Origin: Pycnopodia helianthoides
Lineage: Eukaryota; Echinodermata; Asteroidea; Forcipulatida; Asteriidae
Reading direction: 5' to 3'
Length of the DNA: 64,000 nt
Assembly: GCA_032158295.1 (NCBI GenBank)
Contig: CM063255.1
Span: 7,035,501-7,099,500, forward strand
The translations under genes were made by a program, and so were the position numbers. The stretch's first letter is position 1, and every line of letters begins with the position of its first letter. The notes beneath the pieces were generated by a model. That model was not told where the DNA came from and did no database searches. It saw nothing but the letters and a program-made list of their open reading frames with translations. Shown here piece by piece: positions 35,581 to 47,600 of this stretch.

Positions 35581-36578
35581 CCAGAACAAGATCTTGTACA
35601 TTTTGTTGATCAAAAATGTTTTCCTCCAAATGACAGAGATCTTCCTAGCTAATATGGAAAACAAGTAATGAATGCTTTGCATTCAGGCAATGGGGAGAAC
35701 AGCTTCTTGAGTTGAAAGATGGAACGTTCCATTTCGCCTTGTTGAATGGAACCTTCCATCTTATAACTCATGAAAATGTTCTCACCATGGCACTCAGAAA
35801 TATTCTTTATATTGCATAATATAAAGTGCAATAAACCTGGTTTCCTAATCCAAAGCCCTGAGCAAAACAATTGGTGCTCGATATGGGGCAGAGGGTACCC
35901 CCCTATTGTGTCTTCATTGTGTGCTTGGAATCTCAGGAATTCTTTTGAGGATTTTTTTTTTTGGGGGGGGGGTAGTTCTATACAAGAGGAAAATAGTGTG
36001 TTATAATATGGGAACATTGGGGGGGGGGGGTGACCCTCTACCCCATATCGGACAGGCTATAGAGCTAAACTACAGGCCAGATACTAGACTGGTTCCCTAA
36101 AGACAGGCACTGGTCTTACAGGCCCAATGATTTCATTGGATAAACGTGCAATGACGTAAGCTTTCCATATCTGTGCTATGATTGGTCCGAGGTGATGTAA
36201 CTTGTCAGCTTGCACTTTCGATCGTCTGCATGCAGCGTGTGCATAATTGTTTGTACATCATGTAGTTGTTTTGTTCACTATGTAATATGTTTACATCTAC
36301 GTGTGAATTGACTGCGAATCTCTGCATGAAATGAATGCGAGGTCAAAGGTACATCTATCTGGCAACATCCAGTCAGGCATGTATCTGGCCCTATTCACAA
36401 GCCTCTCAGTGTGACGTCAGATTGTTCAGGCTTGCCTGATACTTGACCAATGCCTCCATGCTCCTGGTCAGTACTTTGGTGACCCTTGAAATATTTCAGT
36501 ACAAAAATTTCACTTCCCACATGCCCTTCACTAAGGATTGGCATCTTATGAATTTAACAACTGACATTTGACCGACCA

Positions 36579-36612
<34 letters not shown>

Positions 36613-36898
36613 CAACTGATATTTGTTCATCAGAACATGGAAAGATTGGTTTATTTTCAGGGAACTCTCTACAGAATCAGAAAGAGTTGCCAGCTCTGCA
36701 TTTCCAGAAAGTTATATCAAACAATGACATCCAACAGAAAAAATGTCTCCATCCCAGAAATATCTTAGGGTGAGGACATCCTGGTAGAAAATGTCATTTC
36801 ATTGCAAGTTATTACTTAAAAGTCTACAAAGTTTGAAAACAAGTAAAATAGTTATAGCAATGTATATTAATAGATTTGCATGTTTACATTTTCCTGTT

Positions 36899-37287
36899 TT
36901 AAAGGCAGTGGACACTATTGGTAATTACTCAAAATAATTATTAGCATAAAACCTTACTTGGCAACGAGTAATGGGGAGAGGTTGACAGTATAAAACATTG
37001 TGAGAAACGGCTCCCTCTGAAGTGGCATAGTTTTCGAGAACGAGGTAATTTTCCACGAATTTGATTTCGAGACCTCAGAATTAGATTTTGAGAAATTCTC
37101 GAAATCAACCATCTGAAAGCACACAACTTCGTGTGACAAGGGTGTTTTTTCTTTCATAGTTATCTCGCAACTTCGACGACCAATTGAGCTCAAGTTTTTA
37201 CAGGTTTGTTATTTTATCCATATGTTGAGATACACAGAGTGAGAAGACTGGTCTTTGACAATTACCAATAGTGTCCAGTGTCTTTAA
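36899..37287. mobile_element. TTAA-flanked foldback element, family 2 (copy c)
   Basis: About 389 bp, same orientation as the 6939 copy, ends TTAA-AGGCAGTGGACACTATTGG and the inverse. Intergenic. Confidence 0.87.
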
Positions 37288-37726
37288 GTTGGCTTTCCAT
37301 TTGTTATCATAAATTTTACATTTTTATGAAAAGCACCTGGAAACATTTTTATAATAGATTTGAGGCTTGTATAAATATATTTCTTATAGCAAGACAAAAA
37401 AAAAGTGACATAAAAGACAAAAAGGCTTCAGAGTGTAATTTCGTCAATATTTTATTTCAAAGATAAAATGGTGTTGTACAGTCGATTATTTTTATATATT
37501 TTGGGGTCAAAAAGCACGAGATAAAAGTACAGCATTCGTGCACACTGCCTGCTGAAAAATGCACTTGTGATTCATAAATATTGATGTAACGAGAGACCAT
37601 AGAAATAGAACACAGAGAATGCTGAGCTCAGTTGATGTCTGTGTCTGCTGTGCACGCCCTCTATGTCAAGTGTGGACATAGAGTATCAATACCATGTGAC
37701 ATGTCTGTATGGCAAAATAAACCAGA

Positions 37727-38338
37727 TTAACCCTTTCAGCCCCAAGGGCGACTATAGTCGACTGTGCACTATACCCTGCTTGAGCCCCAAGGGCGACTAT
37801 AGTCGCCCAAGATAACACACAACAAAGCACTCAAGCCTGGGCACAAAGGCCATTTGTTAAAAAGCTGTAGTTTTGTCCATGTTCACCCTCCATACCCAAG
37901 CTTACCATCATTGGAAAGAGAAAGATCGGATCTTTCCAGTGGCAGTAAAACAAAATAGGGTTGTTATTTGCAATTGCTTCAAATTAGAGTAGAAAGATCC
38001 GAAATGCAAAACGCCTACGGAGCGCCATAAGGTTGTCTGCAAAAAAGTGTTTGGGTTTTCAGAACACACTGAGGAAACAAGGACCAAGAACTTGGACATT
38101 GTTTGGCTGATTTCAATGTTTTTTGAATTATATGAAAGGAAATTCAATAAGTAAGACAATTTTTATTACTCATTATGCTCTAAAATAAAATCTTCAAGGT
38201 AATAATAGAGTTTGTAAAATCAAACTTTGAACACCAGCTTCCTGTTGTGTGAGGAAGTGTGCTTCACGCTTGAGTGGTCAAAGAACGTGGGCTCCAGCAG
38301 TTGTTTATGTCAAAAGAACTTGGGGCTGAAAGGGTTAA
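37727..38338. mobile_element. 612-bp foldback element, TTAA-CCCTTTCAGCCCCAAG ends
   Basis: TTAA on both sides, then a terminal inverted repeat of at least 16 bp (CCCTTTCAGCCCCAAG and inverse). Near the left end the word GGGCGACTATAGTCG occurs twice. No ORF of note; likely a nonautonomous piggyBac-type element. Confidence 0.8.
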
Positions 38339-39979
38339 CCAATGGGAAAGCTGGAATTTGCCATGCAGCTAAAATGGCAGCGCGCATGGCTTGCCTCAAG
38401 GCAGACATGCATTGATATCTACACATAGCATTCTCTGAGTTCTATTTCTATGCGAGAGACCTACTGTGTACAAGAGTCCATTTTTATTTAGAGGATAAAA
38501 GATGCCATACCTTCTCTGAAAGTTGAAACACTTCGTCACACAACAAATGCAATTGAGTAATTCAGTTGTCATATATATATCTATCGCACATGTTTCGCTA
38601 AACAACTTCAAGATGCCATAATTTTTGTAAACAACAAAATAATAAGAATCAGTTTGATCAGAGGAAAACAACAAAACAATAGGAATCAGTTGATCAGAGG
38701 GAACCAAAAAAAACAGATAAACGTATTGTGGGATATCACACAACAAATTATCATGTTTGTTGTGCTTTCAATAAATACAAATTTAAATAAAATAATTACG
38801 TGGAATCTTACAACTGTCTCCGATTCGTGAATGGACCAATCGTGAATGAATAAAATATCCCAATTGGTGGCTATGGCTAGGACTTTTGGTATTGCTAGAG
38901 CGTATTACACTTCAACACATGATGACGTGGAATCTAGCCGTAGCCGCCAATTTTGAGCTCACGTCAAGCGTATTTCACGGTGGAACTTTTGCTTGTGCGC
39001 ATGTGTACTCCACGTTACTAGGCATTCTTCGCTTACACAGCTAGCCCAGAAATTTGGCGCTTGGAGAATGGTGATCGCAAGCACAGAATAGGGCAGTGAG
39101 AAGAGCCATGAAATTGGGCTCAGTGGTCATGCCCTGCACCCCACAAACAAAAAGATACAACACAACATTCCAAATGGCAGAAGTTTTTGCAAGGTGGCGT
39201 AACAAGACACTTTCATCATTATTTCTACTGCTGCGGAGTCGATTAAGGAATTCGGGAAACTACTTAGTTCTGAAAAGAACTGTCCTGCTTGTTAACTTAC
39301 TACCTGGGGAGGTGGGAAACTGGTAGTAGGCCGGGACTGCTACTTTGGCTTGTTAATTGACTGCCTCGGAGCGAGTTCTTAATTGGTCTCTAGTTGATGT
39401 ACGGAACCTTACATTTAAGCATTACGGAGCTAATGGTGTTGCTTAGAACATGTTAACTTCCTGACCATGCACTGCCTAACCACAGCACTCTAAAATGGGA
39501 AAAAGCTGATAATTCAAAATGTCCACATTTACAGCCTTGTGTTATAATTGGATTTATAAAGTTCACAGAAAGATCTGAATGGAAGTATTATAATTACCAT
39601 AGGATTTTATACAGTACTGATCGTTCTTCAGTTGAATTTTTTCTTCAATCTCATTTGGGGGCAAGAGTTCTTAGCAAGGGGACCTCAAGCCAACCCCCCC
39701 CCTTCCCTCTTACGCCACTGCTTCCTTACATGTTGCAATGAGATTTTAATGTGAGGGAGTTTTGTTAAATTTCTGAGTGTGTGTACACAGTGGCAACTGG
39801 TCAATGCATTACATTTTCAGCTGATCAGCTCATTTCCTTCTGTTCGGTTTCTCAGCTGTGCTATAAATTTGTATATGCCTGATTACAGGGCAGAGCTTAA
39901 TGGATCGGTCAAATCAAACCACCATCAAGACCTTTCAGCAGCTGCAACTATTCATTCAAACTATTGGCAATGCAAGCTT

Positions 39980-40360
39980 AACCCTCCTACTATCTGACCA
40001 TTCAATAATCATCCACCAAGTTTTTGAATTATACACGTACTTGTAGATGCATTTTGCCAGTCTGCAATGTGGTGAATGCATCTACACTGTACTCAGTCAA
40101 CACTTGTACTGTCTGATCATTCAAAATCGTCCACTACGGTTTTTAATTATAGATGTACTTTGCCAGCCAGAAATATGAAATGCACCTACACATACTCAAT
40201 TTTGTTCACTGCGGATTTGAATTATAGACGCACTATACCAGCCTGCAAAATGATTTCACCTCACCATGTGGTGAATTCATGGTTCTTCATAGTTTCAAAA
40301 ATGGCTGGTCAACTCACTGGCAAATGCTCCCGAGAGAGGGCAGGTCAATTGTATTTTTAG
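39980..40360. repeat. Second degenerate cluster of piggyBac-like MITE fragments
   Basis: Repeated CCTCCTACTATCTGACCATT-like starts with GCCAGCCTGCAA motifs, ending near a decayed ACTCACTGGCAAATG right half. Intergenic. Confidence 0.65.
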
Positions 40361-41354
40361 GACAACAAATCAAAACTTATACAAATGCCCATTATTCTTC
40401 AACTCCTAATATAAAGTGAGAGACAACTTTCAATTCTTTCAATTTCAAACTTCGTGTTTAAAATGGAAGCATCTGTTAATCTACAATTCTAAAAGGAAAA
40501 CATTAAATTAATGCCCTCATTATTTGAGTTAATTAGTTATCTAATCTATTATACATCAATATACAACAATTGTTCTTAGGGGTAGCAGCTGTTTTTACAA
40601 GTGGGCAGTACATTGCGATTATCCCAATTCACCAATTCTGAATTAAGTGTGTGTGCGAGTTTCTACCCGTCGTGAAACCGAGGACTTTACCAAAAGGGAT
40701 CCAGGTGGTTTGACAAACAGAGGATGTTTTCGCTTCGCCTTCGTGTACAAAAACAATGGGGACATCGCTAAAAACAAAAACTTAAGTCCAAACATCGGGA
40801 TAACAAATAGAAGTCCTCAATTTACCAGGTCAACAAAAAGAAGTGTGGGGTTCCTACCCATTGAAACAAAAGAGATCCGGGTGTTTTGACAGAGCGAGGG
40901 ACGTCCTTGCCTGCTTTTTTTTGTGTACAAAACCAATTGAGACGTCACTAAAAAAATTTGTCTAAACAATGGGAGAACAAAGGGAAGAGAAGTCCTGGAT
41001 TCAATGGGTCGACAAACGTGTGGTTCCAACGGTAGGGTGTTTCTTGGCTTTTGGGATTGTTCTTGGAACTTAAGTCCAGTTTTAATAGCCAGCTGCAGAA
41101 AAAAAAAATCACATATAAATAAGATCAGATTCAGATTCTTAGAATGACTGCAAACTTTTACCAAGCAATCTTTTAAAATTATAAGTTCAGTTCCTATTTT
41201 TTTCTCTCCAGCACCACGAACACTACACCATGGCTTTAACATGCAGAAAACAGATTCCTTGTAGAGTCTGTCAGTCAGTCATGATGGAAAAAGCTTAATC
41301 CTGATCTAGTCCAGTGATCCAAAAGATGATCTGTGGATTACAGGGCGGCTACCG

Positions 41355-41634
41355 TCACCTGCTAAGACTGTGAGATTTCCTGAGAGGTGAATGCAATTTC
41401 TGGTGGCTGGGTAGATCGTCAAAGTAAGGGTGATCCAAAGCGTCTCCTAGAGTGATCCTCTTGGTAGGGTCATACTCCAACATGAGTTCAATTAAGTCAA
41501 ACAGCAACCGATGCTCTTCAGAGCCCCGTGATCGTATGTAATGGTGGAGGGGCTTGCAGTTCTCACGGACGTAACGCCCGGAGGAGCTGTTCTTGTCCCA
41601 GTCCACACAGTTGCGGTAGAAGTATTTCTGCTTC
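41355..41634 (-). CDS. CLK2: CLK exon 12, stop codon
   Basis: 92 codons then TGA (41357-41355). [63 protein letters not shown], ending HSLSR; vertebrate CLK2 ends DISR. Confidence 0.95.
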
Positions 41635-44600
41635 CTGTGGAAGAAGAACGGCAATCTTTAATAATAATAATAATCGAAACAACAGTTATTGGGCAGATGT
41701 CACCTTTTGGAAGCTAGCCTTTTGTCAAGGTCTTCGTGGCTCAGACAAAGCTGCGTACCCGCGATGCGGCTGGAAAGGGAGACCACACGCACATGTGTGA
41801 GTTGCTTTGCCTTGAGGGCTTTCCAACTTGATTTTGCGGGGTTTGTGTGTTTTCTTTATTATTATTCATAAATTCATATGTTTTATGCATGTTCATATTT
41901 TTTATGCATGTAAGTAAAGTGCTGAAAGGTTTACCAATTACAATGCATGATAGTTTAATGGACGCTGACCCCATCGCGTATAATTGGTTTGGAATTTGGC
42001 TCCCCTAGGAGGGTAGGACAAAATATGGAAATAAAGACAAAGTTCAAAATTCCTGACAAGTTTTAAAAAGGTCTCATGGCTTTGCCACTCACGCCTGTGG
42101 TCTCCTATTCGCAGCTACACAGCTAACATAACCTAAGGTTAGAAGCAGGTCTACTATCCCCCTCGCATTTGTATTACATACAGGCCGAAATGCCTGAAAA
42201 GATATGGTGTGCGTCGAACTGCACAGTGCACATGCAGCACCTGAAATGTGCACTACACAGTAACACACAGGGGATCTGACTCCCATTTCATGTATTTTAA
42301 TTTGTTTAATTCTGGTTGCCAAGCCAAGGACTCTCAGAAAAGCCAGACAAGGAAGAGGACAAGGAAGAAAGTTTCAGTTTTGTATGTGGGAGGAAAACCC
42401 AGGAGAATTATTCCAGGGAAAACCCACGCAAACACGTAGGGGACTGAAAACCCAATCCATATAGTGCCCCCAGCGGGATTTGAACCGGGGTCCTAGAGGT
42501 GGAAGGCGAGGAAAGATAACCACTACCCGACCTCCCAAAATGATGCAAGCAAGATTTAACATGTGATGACAGTCGCACATCATGTACACTTCATTAGGCA
42601 TTATGTTTGGCCCTTGGACAAAAAGTAGTGCAATTTTATTGAGTACAAAGGCTGACATGCGTGGTAGAGCCTTTAAGAGACTTCCAGGCTATTCAATAAC
42701 AATTTTGCTGGTTTTTCCGAGGGCCCCAAAAATTGGAAATCAGACGTAAGTAGGAAGAACATCATGCCTGACTTTATACATCCAAACTGCCCTCAGTTGA
42801 AATCTGGATGCCAGTGTGCGCACGCAATAGAGTACTAGTGTGTTTCTGGTTTGGTCAGGTTCCTGGTCAAGGTTCCTGGTCATGGTTCCTGGTCATGGTT
42901 CCTGGTCATGGTTCCTGGTCATGGTTCCTGGTCATGGATCCTGGTCATGGTTCCTGGTCATGGTTCCTGGTCATGGTTCCTGGTCATGGTTCCTGGTCAA
43001 TATACCGCAATTGAAAACAAAATGTCCATAAAAAACCAACGCTTTTCATCTTTCTTACCTAGTTTTCTTGATCATCGACGATGGCAATGGACCAAGGATG
43101 ACCTCCATCATTGATAAATGCTCTCTGTTGTCATGAGTCTAAGAAAAACAGCAATGTCGTGGGGAAGGTACAAAACTATTCTTTATCAAATTCAATAATG
43201 TCACTTGAGCGCAACTTGTTGGTATATCTTGCTCAGTGTTTTTCTTTTTTATCTAGTCTATTTTTGTATGTTTTGAGAAAACAGAATTAGCTGTTGCAAA
43301 CTGCTTACCAACCAAAAGGACCTGCGGTATACATGCAAAAAAAGGTTAGAGGCCATAGTTAGAGTTAGAAAGACTCTGCTTGGCCCCGAAACGTCAGGCC
43401 ACAACCTATTTTTTTGCATTTAGCCGACAGTAAAAACAAGCAAAAACATAAACAAAAACAAAGTGCAAAGTAAATAAAAAGAAAGACATTCCTTTTCATT
43501 AAAAATGTTAGCCCCCAGATGCTATCCAAGGAGAATGATTGACATCCCTTTTGTTGGTGGGCCCCTACATTTTGTACTATATTACTTTCAATCCCCTACA
43601 ATTTGTTATACATTTTGCTTTGTATGCTGCCACCATGGCCACACCTATGGTCTGTGGTTTTGTGACTGTGAAGACTATTTTTAATCCTGATCCATCCTGG
43701 AAAGTGTGTCGACATCTGCTCCCTTTACATATGGGCTGATTAGAATCAGTCGAAAAAAAACAATGGTTTCAACGGTTAAAGGGAAGTCACCAGTCCCGTT
43801 TAACAGTTTGGGAAAATAAATGTAGATGCACAACCCTAGTTTCTTGAGGTCAGACCACTCACCTGGAACAATGTAAACCCTGTGTAAAGTTCAAATACAA
43901 TAGCACCAATGCTCCACACGTCACATGCCTGATCCCAACCCAATTCTGTCAAGAAATACATCAAGAAATGGCAGTGAGCACAGAAATAATATGGAAGTTT
44001 TGGGATAGCCACTTGTGACATCCGTGCTAGTGGTCGATACTAACATGTTAGTATCCACCACTTGCACGGACGTCACAAGTGGCTACTGTCTGCCTATGGT
44101 CTACAATTCATGGGTGAGAGATAATATAATATAAGATAAGATAAGATAAGATAATTAATATAAGATAAAAACTGTATAATCCCATACGGGGGAAATTGAA
44201 ACTGGCCTCGATACAAACAGTTCAGACAAAAACACTACAAATTACAATAAACAGAAGGCAGATGGATAAATGGAAAGAGTGAATGACAACGAGAATAATA
44301 TATAAAAGGTAGGGTTTAAAATATTCTAAAGTTTTTTATATACAAGGTGAGTATGAATAAGAGGTAGTCCATGAATCTGAGGACTCAGAATAGCACAGAT
44401 ATTTTAAATCATCGAGAGTAATTGTCGACAAAAAAGTCTGAAACTAAATTCCAAATTTTAGAAGGTATTTTTGAAATGATGTCACTTCCACCTTTAGGTA
44501 AACCCTGGGAGTTATAGATTTCAAGGAGCTTTTAGGAACAGTATCCACAGCATTAGAGAAGTGTATCAAGGAGCAGGATTTCTTTATGTGTACAAAAATA

Positions 44601-47600
44601 TATCATATATCTCCTTACCTAATAATACTTCCAATGCTCTGTAGTGTCTTGTAGAGACAATGGTGCTATGATGTTCGTGCTCAAAGGTTGCTGACCCGAA
44701 GTCAATCAGACGGATATCTGAGCTCCTTACGGTCTTCTCATCCCGCTTCTGTAAGGTAACAAAGTGAATGCTTACTGGGGAGGAATAGGGCTGCTTTGTT
44801 GAAAGATCAACTCTCCAATAGCACTCTGCATTAACAAGGTCACTTTTGCTCATAACGTCCCGATGACAGACAAACTTTCCACCACTCGATCACCGCTTCG
44901 GCGCGCTAGACAGCAGTACAGTCGCTGTCAGATACGGCCTAAGATACCAATTCAGATACGGCCTAAGTGCCGTGAGTGTCTTGCACCCTTCCAGTACCTG
45001 CTGCTATTTACAGGATTGGAAATGACCTCTTGCCACCAGCACCGGTCTAGCGGTTAAAACATCAGGGCCCAATTTCATAGAGATGCTTAAGCAGAAAATA
45101 GTGCTTCAACAAAATTCCTGCTAAGCAAAAATGAACAGGATGCCAGTCACCAACGGTACATGTGACATGGTATTTTGGCTGGTAACCTAAATCTGGTAAG
45201 CATAATCCTTTGATGCTTAGCAACTTTTTGGTGCTTAAGCAGCTCCACGAAGTTGGGCCTTGTCCTAGACTGTGGAGGCAGAGCTTCAACATTTGTGATC
45301 TTGCAATCAGGGAGATTTGAACAACAATCAGGGAGATATCTCGAATTACATTCAACAAGATAGGGACAAAGTTTCTAAGATCAGGGAGATTATCAAATCT
45401 GTGAAGGGGGTTGGTTAATTTTCAGGGAACTTTCTGCAGGATCAGGAAGTGCTAGCAGCTCTAGTGGAAGTTGTGGGTTCGAATCCCACTCATGCAGCCT
45501 GTGGATTTTTCCCCACAGGACTTGGACAATACTGTATAAGACAGTAATTTACAAGTCAAGATCACATATTGGTGAAAGGTAAATTAAAACTATTATCCCC
45601 GATGCAATCATTATATTTTTAAAACCAGTTTGTGACCGATATATTTCACACCCCCGTCAAAACGTTGGAGCAACAAAAACACCCACTCTACATGAGGTGC
45701 CACCAGTTGTGCTTGAACTTGTTCCTTGTGGTTCATTACTTGACATTTAAACCTGTTCCTATCACATACCTTTGAAGGGTTATAATGGATGTCGTAGTCT
45801 GAGCTGACAAACAGGATGTTCTCTGGTTTGAGGTCAGTATGGGCTAACTTCATATCATGCATGACTACAAACAGATAAACAAACAGCACTCATTAGAAAT
45901 GAATAGTTCAAAAAAGTTGCATCCCCTTAAGGTGATCCCCTGGCTGCCGCTTCCCAGGTTGTATCGTAAACTTGGGTGTGATCCCTGGCTATACGGCAGT
46001 TAAAAGATGTATGGCTTCTGACTGGCACCTCCGACAAAGATAGTGACAGATTACAGAGACTGCAAACATAGGGCTAGATAGCTCAGTTGGTAGAGCGCCG
46101 GCACGTTAATCGGGAGGTCGTTGATTAAACTCAATTCAATTTTTCTTTGTTCAACCCCAAATTATTTAAAAACAAATAAGAGACACTTAAGTTGACAGGC
46201 ATACTTCCAAGTGCGAGGGAAGACGTACAAAAGGCAATGTCGTATAGGCTCTATGCCTAGTGGGCTAACATCTTTGGTTGCACACATGAAAAAAATCAAT
46301 GTACTTTCTACTTCTTTGTGTTTTTATCAAAACATAATGCCAAAGAGCAAATACAGTGTAGTGCCTTGTTCAAGGGCATAAGTGCCACGACCGGGATAAG
46401 ACATAATTTAACAAAAAGGCTTAGAAAGTACTAAAGCAAGTAGAGTAAGTCAAAGTAACACCACGTGAACAACATGTCCCAGACTGCTCACCGAGTCCAT
46501 TTGTAAAACAGAATATTTACTGATTGTCTGAGATTGTTTGTTAAAAAATCTGAAATCAGTCTTTATATAGAAAGCTTGCGCGGTTAGTCTTGTGGATTTT
46601 TCTCCAAAATTTCAAGCCCTGGTTCCAAGCATTTCTCCCTACTAGACTCACATTTGACTGCGTAGCATAACTGATAAGCCATGTGTCGGACTTGGTCTAT
46701 AGGATATGGAAGATAGTTGTTCTCCTTCTGCAAAAAAAAGAAGGAAAAAAAAAATAAATAAAGTTACCTCAGAAGTACAAATGAACTACATCATCGTCTT
46801 TCAGAATGGCAAATTCATTCAAATCGTCTAACAATCAAAAACAGGCATGATATTTGGCAAATGCACACTGGACCTCAGGTCAGAGGTCAGTGATTTTGGC
46901 ATCGGGCCAGTAAACTCATGACTGGACTAGTCACATCGGGCCAGTAAACTCATGACCAGGACTAGTCAAGCAGTACTCTGCTTTTGTTCAAATATTGACT
47001 TTCTGTGTGATGACGGCAATGCATAAGGTCCATACGGATTTTTCAAAAATAGAAACATGTATACTTTATCAAAGGTTTCCTTAAACTGTATGATGCACCT
47101 ACAAGGTGTAGAATATGGGAGATTTAGCTACGCTAGGTGGAAGCAGACATACCATGTGAACTTGTATTGTTTACCTTCTCGGCCTAGCAAAAAAAAGGTT
47201 TGTTTCCTGTATCATGCTGGAAAAACAAGTTATTTTAGGTCGGGAAAAAAGTTGTAGGAAAAACGCACATGTGCACACCAAAAACAAAGTTTATTGACCA
47301 TGTAGAAATTTACCTGCAAGCAATTGTTTTGTTATTTACTTATTTTGCAGAATGGGATACAAAAGAATTCTAACATTTTCATGCAATCATTGCCCAATTT
47401 CATAGAGCTGCTTAAGCACAAAAAGTAGCTAAGCACAACAAAATTATGCTTACCAGAATAAGGTTACCAGCCAAACTACCGTGTCACATGTACAATTTGT
47501 GACTAGTATCCAGCTGATTTCTCTTAGCAGAAAATGGTTAAGCAATATTTTCTGCTTAAGCAGCTCTATGAAATTGGGCCCAGATGATTAACAAAATAAT

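Larger units (their letters stand above)
33870..41354. other. Intergenic region between archease and CLK (tail to tail)
   Basis: No coding gene recognised. It holds foldback elements (34204-34597, 36899-37287, 37727-38338), a 19-bp tandem repeat (about 35486-35580), a TGAT run near 36578-36612, poly-G tracts near 35955 and 36020, and a degenerate set of piggyBac-like fragments at 39980-40360. Confidence 0.6.

Noticed and set aside
42808..43114. Overlapping open frames of repeated [10 protein letters not shown]
   Set aside because: Translation of the 13-bp minisatellite in three frames.
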